From positions 696,270,083 through 696,334,082 of the forward strand of contig NC_081412.1 in NCBI RefSeq assembly GCF_030272615.1: DNA of 64,000 nt, written 5' to 3'. Both the position numbers and the translations under genes were made by a program. Source of the stretch: Cryptomeria japonica (lineage: Eukaryota; Streptophyta; Pinopsida; Cupressales; Cupressaceae). The notes beneath the pieces are model-generated. The model saw only the letters and a list, made by a program, of their open reading frames with translations. It did no database searches and was not told the DNA's origin. Shown here piece by piece: positions 55,946 to 64,000 of this stretch (the first letter of the stretch is position 1; each line of letters starts with the position of its first letter).

Positions 55946-58622
55946 TCAGCTAGAACCCTGTAACCAGTTGGTTACAATCTGAAATAGATCTGTCAATGCA
56001 AAATTTAGGCTCTGAGTGAACCTTTCACTATCCTTCAATGTTGCTTCAGTCCTTTGAATTGTATCGGTGAGGATGTGCCTTTTCTCTTCTGGTGTCTTTA
56101 GTCCTGGAACAAGTGCCTCTGAGATCTATTTTCTCAAAGAGATGAGGTAATCCAATTTGGGACTCAGTCTACATTTAAGTTCTTTTGCCTTGTATTGTAT
56201 TCTTTCCTTTTTCTTTTCCAATTTTTCAAGTTTTTCCTCAAAACCTATTATCTCCAGCTCTATAACTGATATGGGTTCTGATGAATCAATGAGATTGTCA
56301 GCTATATCATTGATTTATGTTTGTACTTTACTGATCTCCTTGTCAATATGCACTGTCAAAATATTGGTCTTACATGTGTCTCTGTACAACTCCTTAAATT
56401 CCATTATTGTTTTGCTTAGTGTCGGTAGGAGGGTGTCAATGTGTTTCGTGCACTTCTTTATTGTCTCATCAAAGAATTTATCTTTTTCCTTATTCATTTT
56501 CTCTCTAAATGTCTCCTCATTTATCTATTCAACTATCAATATGTTAGTGGTGATATACTTAGACAATGTGTCTAATTGATTTAAAGAATCTTTATTTTCC
56601 ACATTGCACTTGGGTGCAATCAATTTTAGAATAGGTATGGTATCATCAATAGCCTTATAAGCTAATGCATTACACTCTATGATTTTCTTAATTGAATCCA
56701 ATAATACCTTTGTTACATTAGCTGGTTTGAATTCTGTCATGGAAGAACTAGATGATTGTCCAACTACCTTAACAATCTGCATTTCGTCGGTGTGAGTAAC
56801 CTCTTTGCTTGTATTGACCTCTGATAGGTCAGTTTGTGTTTGCATCTCAACTAGCAAAGGCTTGGGTTTCTTAGTTGTTTCCAATGGCACCATCTCAATT
56901 TGAACCTTTACCTCAACCTTTTTCTCTTCCTGTTTCTCAGTGTGTACCTCAGTTTGTTTCTTTGTGCTTTCTACTACTGGTTTCTCTGATGTTGTCTCAG
57001 TATTCACTGTTGGTTTCTCAGTATGCACCTCTGAACTGTCCACTGCCAGTATCTTAACTGGTTTCTTTGTGTTATCAGCCAGTTTCTCTAACTCTATATG
57101 TTTTTCAATGTGTGCACTAGTGGTATCAGTCACCATTCCAGAAGCTAGGGGATCAACTGATTGTTTAGTTTTTGTCTCAACCCCAATTTCAAGCTTTTCA
57201 ACTATATGCTCTACATGTGTTTCCACTACAATGTTCTCAATCGGTGGCTCAATAGCCACATCTTTCTTTTCACCAATGGTTTCCTTATCAACCATAATAT
57301 TTACCTCTTGTGTATCAATATTCATAGTATATAAAACTTCTGAATCAAGATTGGTGTCCTCATGTGTTGATTCCAACTCAACATTATCAGTAGTCGATGG
57401 TGTATCAACAATCACAATTGGTGGAGTATCAGAAGGAGGTGGGGGCAAGTTGTCTGTCACTTTTATGCTTGGAGGTTCACTTACCTTGCCTTTACCTTTA
57501 TCCTTTTCCTTTTGGTAAACTCTGAAAGTTTTGGGTCATTTGACCTCTTCTTGTTTTTCTTTCTCTACAAAGAAGATATCGCATTTATCCATTGTCTCTT
57601 CAGTGATTTCATTCACTCTTCCTGCCATTAAACCTACATGTTGGTGACCACTGGAAAATACTGTCCTGTTTGCCTCACTTATTAAATCATCAATTTCTTC
57701 TGTTGATTTAACTGGATGAACTGCAAGCAATTTTTCTCTTTATTTTCTTGTCCAATTCTATAATAGCTAGTCTTTTTGCATCAAGTCTCCTATACAAGTC
57801 TCTCGGTAAATCATCTATAACTTCTATCAAAAATTTCTTGTAAATGTCTAAGTGTAGAATGATACTATTTACTATGCTTTCCTTTTCTTCATTTGTAAAA
57901 GTATCATAGAGTTTGTTGACATTAGACAAGTTTCCTTCATCTGTTATTTCACTTAAAAGATTATTTAAAGGAGGAATAACCTATTTTTCCTTCTTCTTCC
58001 TTGGTTTCATTTTCTTTGCTGGGGGCCTTACTTCCTGTTGTTTCCTTCTTGTTCTCTTTGGTGCAGGAGAGGGTTCCGGTGAAGGTTTTATTTTCCTTTC
58101 TACTCTCATAAATTCAGCTGGGATTTCACTGTCAGATGAAGTTCCAACTTGTGAGAGGTGAACTTCTAGTTGTAACCCTTCCAAGTCACTTTCCTTAATA
58201 TCGGTGATATTTAATATATTTTTCTTGATCTCTTTGGCCTGTTTTATTGCTTTTCTAATAGTTTGCTCTCTTTTCTTCCTTTGTTTAAGTGTTTGCACTT
58301 TGCTCTCAATGGTTTCAGCACTACCAAATATTTCCTCTTCAGGTTCTCTAGGGGCTTCAAGTAGGGCTTTAGCATATGTCTCAATTATGTTTACATCAAC
58401 CTCATAACCCATTTCTGTCACCCAAACAATTCTAGGAACCACTGTCTCCATCCAGATTTCATCTTTCTTTATAACAAAACATATTTCCTTCAACTACCAC
58501 AATAAATGCTTATCAGTTAAGTGAAACTTAACTCATCTGCCGGTAAAGAAGCATTTCATCTTCTTACCATCAACCAAGGGTAAACTAGCATGATTTTCAA
58601 TTAGTTTCCATACTCCAAAAAG
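55946..58622 (-). pseudogene. copia I unknown ORF (about 890 codons, frame-broken)
   Basis: Open stretches starting at 58493, 57929, 57730, 57460 and 56497 line up with one frame change near 57715 and several stops. The N-terminal part has IWMETVVPRIVWVTEMGYEV and INIIETYAKALLEAP-like text, then a Lys/Arg-rich segment (KKREQTIRKAIKQAKEIKKN; RRKQQEVRPPAKKMKPRKKK) that could be a nuclear signal. The centre is a Glu/Thr/Val-rich low-complexity region with repeated T[EV]KP and V[EH]TEK words (about 56880-57200). The C-terminal part is helical (FREKMNKEKDKFFDETIKKC). No enzyme motif is visible. Function is unknown. Confidence 0.65.
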
Positions 58623-58630
58623 GTTTCTTT

Positions 58631-59770
58631 TCAGTTAGATGAAGAATCTCCTGCCAGTGGAGTGATACTCTGTTCTACCAGTGAAGGAATAGTCTCATCA
58701 ACATTCTGATCTCTCTTTCTAATCCATTGTTTTGAAAATTCTTTCTTTACCTCTTCAACCTTCTCTTTACCTTTCAAGTTGGGTCCTTTATTATTTGCCA
58801 GTGATGTCTTACTTCTACAAAATTTTGCAATATGTCCAATCTTGTTACAAGCATAACAAGTCACATTATATTTCTGAATAGCTTTTCCATATCCTATGCT
58901 GGTATGTGTTCTGCATTGATTAGATAAGTGTCCAAATCTTCCACAAACATAACATCTTACATTCATTCTGTAGTTTTATGAATTATGACCAATTTTGTTG
59001 CATTTTGAACATTGACTGGTGGGTGCATTAGTGTTCTGATAGTTTCTAGATCTACAATGTTTTTCTCTATGACCATACTTGTTACAGTTAAAGCATTTCC
59101 CATTAAATTTGTAGGTGTTAGGTTGTCTTACCGAGTTACTGTGATCATGATTGTTTGCAGTACCAGAGCTTTCACCAACTTCAAAGCCAAGACCATTAGT
59201 GTCTCCATTAGGTTTTTGATTTTTCAGCATGTCATCAAGTTCTTCTGAACTTTTCTTGAATTTCTCTTTGTGTTGATTTGCAGTAGCCAACTCATTTTCC
59301 AAGAAATCCTTCTGTCTCATGAGTTCAGTTTTATCATGTTCCAAGTGAATCAGATCTGTCTTCAACATATCATTTTCATGACTGAGTCTTAGATTTTCAG
59401 TTCCAGCATCATTGATTCTCCTAGTCAGTTCATCTTCATTCTTCTTTTTGTCTTCAATGTCTTTACAAAATCTCATAGTCATATCTTGCATCTCATTCCT
59501 CAAGGTCGTGTTTTCTTGCTTCATATTGCTTACAAGATCATTAAGAGTTTCATTTTCATCATCATCATTTTGTATCTTCTCATGAAGTTCTCTTCTTTTG
59601 TTTCTAGAAATAGTAAGATTCTTCTGAAGTCCTTGAATGATTTCCTGTGCAGCCTTCAGATCATCTTCAAGTTTGATATTCTTCAACTTTTCCACATCAT
59701 AATCTGCAAGAGTTGTTTCCAATTGCTTCCTCAAGTTTTCCATTTTTACTGGTGTCAGAATCTCCCTCAA
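58631..59770 (-). pseudogene. copia I gag fragment: coiled coil and four zinc knuckles
   Basis: One frame with a single stop reads a long coiled coil (ENLRKQLETTLADYDVEKL to KEKFKKSSEELDDMLKNQ). Knuckles follow: CFNCNKYGHREKHC, CSKCNKIGH (last Cys lost), CYVCGRFGHLSNQC and CYACNKIGHIAKFC. The text around GLGFEVGESS and VRQPNTYKFNGK parallels copia A gag (GLGFEEGQSS, RQPNRYVSNF). The usual N-terminal gag domain is missing; the frame begins almost at the primer site. RNA binding is the expected role. Confidence 0.82.
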
Positions 59771-59799
59771 GCTATTAGGCTTTTGAAAAAAGAGGACCA

Positions 59800-59814
59800 G
59801 GCTATGATACCAAT
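59800..59814 (-). other. copia I primer binding site
   Basis: The minus strand reads AATTGGTATCATAGCC immediately after the 5' LTR, matching the tRNA-Met site with one change. Confidence 0.88.
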
Positions 59815-60581
59815 TGTTAGGATTCCCAAAGATACTAAGAGGGGGGGGTGAATCAGTATCTTTTCAGTTAGAAAATTTTCTGACCTTATTAAATAAATTG
59901 CATTCCAAAATAGTGTGCCAGTAAATAAGAATTAATGTAGTAAATATGAACAATAAACACAACATAGAAAGAACACCATAACACAAGATTTTTAATAAGG
60001 AAACCTGGTGTGGGAAAAACCTTGATGGGATTTGTGACCCACAATATTCACTCACTGGCCAATGAATGGATATTACTTACAATAGGGGTCTGCACATGCA
60101 GGAAGGCCAACTGCCCAAAGCTCACTGCTTAATTACAAAAGAAGTCTCACTAACTTACAAAATGGATTATACAAATCCAATATAATGTACTGCTTTAGTT
60201 TAGCATCTGTTGTGCCAGGTTCAGTACCGGTTTAAGCTCATACAATAACCATAAACCTTACTCCAAAATCTGCCTTAATATTTTCATATTATTTCTACAA
60301 TAATCTAACCATGTCTGCATCTTAAATGATCTACAATATCTCATACTTATATATGAGTCTTATTACAATATGCCTTGTTGGCTTACAAAAAGATATTACA
60401 ATTAAATACAAAATACAATAATCAAAATCATGTCGGTTGGGGTGTCGGTAATCATCTTTGTCGCTGCTAGTAAACTTTAGGTCGGTGTAGAGTATGTCGG
60501 TGCCATAGGATTGTAAGGTTGCCATCAATGAAAATACCTTCAATCACCTACAATTTCTCATTAGAGTGTGCAATGCCAACA
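59815..60581 (-). repeat. copia I 5' LTR
   Basis: It starts TGTTAGGATTCCC and ends AATGCCAACA, pairing with 54982-55744. The U5 hairpin at 59828-59863 has an 11-bp stem. The short minus-strand ORF 59864-60055 recurs in the other copy and is not a gene. Confidence 0.92.
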
Positions 60582-61777
60582 TCTGCAAGCAAAGGCTTCG
60601 TAAAGATATTTTTCCTTTGTAGATACATACTCCAATATGACTTCTTTCTCATTCACCTTGTCTCTCAAGAAATGAAACTTGATTGATATTTGTTCTGTCT
60701 TAGAATGCAACACCGGATTCTTAGAAATATTAATAGCGCTCGAATTATCACAATATATAAAAGTAGGCTCATTATAAATAATTCTAACATCCTTCAGTAT
60801 TTGCTTCAACCAAAGTACCTAAGTACAATTTCTAGCAACAGCAATATATTCAGCTTAGATAAAGAGATAGTATCCTGCTTCTTACTTGCCCAAGAAACCA
60901 ACTTCTTTCCCAAAAAGAATGGACCACCCGTAGTGCTTTTCTAGTCATCAACATCACCTTTCCAATTAGCATCTGTATAATCACTTAAAATGAAATCATC
61001 ATTCTTTGGATACCACAAACCATAATCAATTGTTCCCTTCAAGTATCTGAATATCCTTTTCACAGCAGTAACATGACTTTCCTTAGGATCAGTATGGAAA
61101 CTTGCAACAAGACATACAACATTCATAATGTTAGGTCTAGTCTGAGTCAAATAGAGTAGTCCACCAATCATAGATCTATACAAGGTCTGATTAGCCTTTG
61201 AAGATCCATCATCTTTTGTCATCTTGCAACCGGTTACCATAGGAGTTCCAATAGGTTTGGAATCATCTAACCCAAACTCATTCAGCAACTCCTTCACATA
61301 CTTTGTTTGAGATATGATAATGCCTTTATAAGTATGTGTAATTTGCCATCCTAGAAAGAATTTTATCTCACCTATCATAGACATCTCAAACTCTTTTTTC
61401 ATTTCATTCGTAAGATTATTACTCAAATCATCATCTCCTCCAAAAAAAATGTCATCAACAAAAACTTCTACAATCAAAATATTATTATTATCAATATTGA
61501 AGTATAAATTACTATCAACAGTACCTTTACATAATCCCAACTTCATCAAATACCTATCCAATCTGGCATACCAAGCTCTAGGGGCTTGTTTAAGTCCATA
61601 CAATGCTTTCTTCAATCTGCACACCATGTCTCCTTCATCTGTCAATGAAAATCCATCTGGTTGTTCAATGTAGACTTCTTCTTCCAACTCACCATTCAAA
61701 AAGGCTGACCTCACATCCATATGGAATACCTCAAAATTCTTATAAGTAGCAAATACAAGAAATAATCTAACAGCTTC
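60582..61777 (-). pseudogene. copia J reverse transcriptase and RNase H
   Basis: An open frame of about 280 codons (to 60941) reads [40 protein letters not shown] and the catalytic VFVDDIFFGGDDD. It continues MSMIGEIKFFLGWQI, GTPMVTGCKM and SMIGGLLYLTQTRPNIM, then SDYTDANWKGDVDD before a TAG. RNase H continues frame-broken with KLVSWASKKQD and FIYCDNSSAINISKNPVLHS (60561-60809). It is cut at 61777 by a solo LTR after VRLF upstream text, and at 60582 by copia I. RT and RNase H catalytic Asp residues are kept. Confidence 0.92.
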
Positions 61778-63208
61778 TGATGCCCTCCTAAATGACACAA
61801 GGTTAGTTTAAGATCAAACAACACAAAAACACACAAGACGTTAGCATTAATCAATCAAAAACTAAAACCTATGAAGGCATTCCAAGAGAGATACTAAAAA
61901 CACATGCTAATGAATCTAACTAAAGAAGTAAGACAATGAGATATCTCCAACTATCTCTTAGCATGAGATTAGCTCCTTCTCCCTTGTTCCTCTCCTCTCC
62001 AAGTTCCAAAATAGTGTAGCTCTCAGCAGCTTTTTGCACTATGGATGCTTATGGAGGATTGAGATTGTAGAATAGCTCCAAACATGAAATGAAAAAGCTA
62101 TTTATGCTAAAATGATATATTTTAACTAAAAAGACAAGATTTAGTTATGCTATTGCTAAATTCTCTCTAAAATGGCTATAGTCTAAATGCTTACAAGTTT
62201 TCAGGATCTGGATTATGAAGGAATGGGCTCTATTTATAGGAAAAATGGAGCAATGGATGGCCAGGATTGAAAGGTTTAATCAAGGGTCAAGCTTGAAAGT
62301 TGGGGATCCATGTGCACAATTGGCACCAATGAAATGGTGACAAGTGTCAACATAGGGTTGGGTTGAAAGAAGAGGTTGGAGGCATTAAAGGCCTGAGAAG
62401 ACCTCATGGTTATCTAAAGGCTAAGAGTCAAGCCTAAATTAGGATTACCCACTGGATTAGGAGTTAATCCAAGGATAAACCTTTGTGCAAATGATTAAGA
62501 GATAATCATGGTCAAAGCATTGAAGGCTTGATGAGACCCTTGGGTTGGGTAGAGGTTGAGTCAAAACAAATGTTTTAACCATGTGGGAGAGTTGAATTAA
62601 CCATTAATGGTTATTGGAGACTTTGTGGATTAAGTGGTTGAAAGTTGGAAGCCTTTAATGGTTTTCAAAGACTTTGGGGTTTTTGGTGGTTGAAGGTTGA
62701 AAACCTTCAATGGTTATCCAAGACTTTGGGCCATTTGAGAAGTGACTCCATTTTGCTTAGGAATGTGACAATAATTAGGGGATGGATTAGGCTAATTAGG
62801 AAGGGGTTAGAAGAATCTAGAAGGGGATTAGATTTTGCAAGTGGATTTGGTGGGTGAGGGAAAATAGGATTTTATTAAAATAAAAATTCATTTATTTCAA
62901 AATGTGTGCAAGTTGCATTTGTAGGAAAATGCAAGTGGGGGGGGAGGATAATGATTTAAATAAATGTTAATTTATTTAAAAGAGGAAAAGGGGATTTAAT
63001 TAAATAAATTGATTTATTTATTTAATTAATGGGAATTTGATTTTAATGAATTAATTAAAATAAATTGAATAATTTATTTAATTAATAGAAGAATGTTTGG
63101 GGATGAATTAATTAAATATTAATTTAATTAATTGATGGCTAGTGGATTTTTAATCAAATAAATACGAAATATTCACTTAATTAAAATGGACAGATTTGTG
63201 TGACTACA
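61778..63208 (-). repeat. solo LTR of the TGTAG-type gypsy family, with target duplication
   Basis: It is bounded by a perfect 5-bp duplication GCTTC (61773-61777 and 63209-63213) inside copia J RT. In minus orientation it starts TGTAGTCACACAAATC and ends GGAGGGCATCA. It has the AT-palindrome arrays (62980-63130), a TATA-like CTATTTATAG at 62230-62240, and CCTTTAATGG words near 62640-62720. It relates to the LTR at 13380-15297 and to the gypsy 3' LTR. The lack of internal sequence shows recombination between two LTRs of a former element. Confidence 0.88.
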
Positions 63209-64000
63209 GCTTCAATTCTATCTACCAGAGCAAAAGTCTCCTCAAAATCAATTCCTTCCATCTGTGAATATCCTTTACATACCAGTTTTGCTTTGTTTCT
63301 AACAACTTCTCCATCTTCATTCAGTTTATTCTAAAATACCCATTTAGTACCAATTACATTCTTGTCTTTAGGTCTTAGAACAAGTTCCCATGTGTTGTTA
63401 TTCTCAATCTGATTTAACTCTTCTTCCATAGCTTTAACCAAATTTTCATCTTTACAAGCTTCAGCAACATCCTTAGGCTCAATATTAGAAATCAAACATG
63501 TCTCTTCAGGAACAATTATTCTCCTAGTCATCACACCTTTATTTTTATCACCAATAATCTGATTATCTGAATGATTTAATCTTATATACCTAGGAGTCTT
63601 CTGATTGTTCTGATTTTTAGTCTCTTGAACTTCTTCACCGCCAGCAGCATCTGAATTTATTGACTCTTTCGGATCACTATGCTTTATGCTCTCAGTCTAC
63701 ACTTGCTTTGAACTAACATCCTAGTCATCAAATTCATATCTGTATGCTCTAATTTGCTTCTCATGACACTCATCAACCTTCACATTTGCACTTTTCACTA
63801 TCTTTTTCAGTCTTTTGTTGTAACACTTGTAGGCCTTGCTCTTAGTAGAATATCCCAAAAATATTTATTCATCACATCTTGCATCAAATTTTCTTATATC
63901 CTCATCTCTTTTGATATAACATTTACTTCCAAAGATTTTGAAATTTCTAACTCTAGGAACATGACCAAACCATAACTCATAAGGAGTCTTACCAGAATCA
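63209..64000 (-). pseudogene. copia J integrase C-terminus and RT start
   Basis: Minus-strand text from the window edge reads KTPYELWFGHVPRVRNFKIF, SKCYIKRDE and IFLGYSTKSKAYKCYNKRLK. A linker with TPRYIRLNHSDNQIIGDKN and MTRRIIVPEE follows, then ENLVKAMEEELNQIENNNTW and ELVLRPKDKNVIGTKWVF (63331-63534). [19 protein letters not shown] completes it before the solo LTR. Stops are scattered. Confidence 0.88.

Larger units (their letters stand above)
54982..60581 (-). mobile_element. copia element I, non-autonomous: partial gag and an unknown ORF, no pol
   Basis: LTRs of 763 and 767 bp (54982-55744 and 59815-60581) flank only 4.07 kb of internal DNA. The target duplication is TCTGT on the left and TCTGC on the right, one mismatch. 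The primer site and polypurine tract are in place. Inside, on the minus strand, are a gag fragment (58631-59770) and a long unknown ORF (about 55946-58622). I found no protease, integrase or RT motif. It must have relied on enzymes of a related autonomous copia, probably one like A, whose gag it resembles. Confidence 0.85.
53551..64000 (-). mobile_element. Ty1/copia element J, right end outside window
   Basis: This minus-strand copia shows its 3' LTR (partial, right edge 54584), 3' UTR, pol C-terminus (54922-54981), RNase H and RT (60582-61777) and integrase (63209-64000). It is split by copia I and by a solo LTR. Continuity is clear: the pol tail reads KPLLAD before copia I and TFVYLREKLGVIFPHVN after it. 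Gag and the 5' LTR lie beyond the window. Confidence 0.88.

Noticed and set aside
56940-57518. 192-codon plus-strand ORF rich in Cys, Ser and Thr
   Set aside because: It is the antisense shadow of the Glu/Thr/Val-rich copia I ORF, whose repetitive codons keep the reverse frame open.

Overview
The window is intergenic plant nuclear DNA built almost entirely of nested, decayed retrotransposons. I found no intact host gene, rRNA, tRNA or CRISPR array. The dense layering of old Ty1/copia, Ty3/gypsy (Tat-like) and L1-type LINE elements suggests a large-genome seed plant, plausibly a conifer. That is an inference, because no species marker is present. Stop codons in the element ORFs look mostly like C-to-T changes (CAG to TAG, CGA to TGA), as expected for heavily methylated silenced DNA.

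The outermost layer is one plus-strand Tat-like Ty3/gypsy element that enters from the left and runs to a 3' LTR at about 52794-53550. Its parts are gag (1-320, 1108-1922), protease (about 2299-2749), RT (15298-16585), RNase H (45631-46200), a second RNase H (46269-46624), integrase (46646-47980), an antisense plant-mobile-domain ORF (49790-51640, minus), and a polypurine tract. It is split by a probable solo LTR (321-1107), copia A (3375-13018, minus, target duplication AAACA), a solo LTR (13380-15297) and copia B (16586-45625, minus).

Copia B is itself split by three insertions. Copia C (19270-32031, plus, duplication TGGGG) is one. The second is an L1-like LINE (32475-40152, minus, 17-bp duplication). 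The third is a 1.8-kb terminal-inverted-repeat element (42218-44054). Copia C in turn carries a 6.1-kb unit D (23440-29583, duplication GGATT). D has one ancestral reading frame of about 1186 codons with no polymerase, integrase or recognised transposase motif.

Right of the gypsy 3' LTR lies minus-strand copia J, which runs off the window. J is interrupted by copia I (54982-60581) and by a solo LTR (61778-63208, duplication GCTTC). Copia I keeps a partial gag and an unrelated long ORF but has no pol.

The most interesting items are unit D, the extra third ORF of the LINE, the pol-less copia I with its unknown ORF, the antisense ORF of the gypsy element, and a hairpin near the end of the copia LTRs. 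The hairpin has a constant C-rich loop and stems whose outer bases covary between families.
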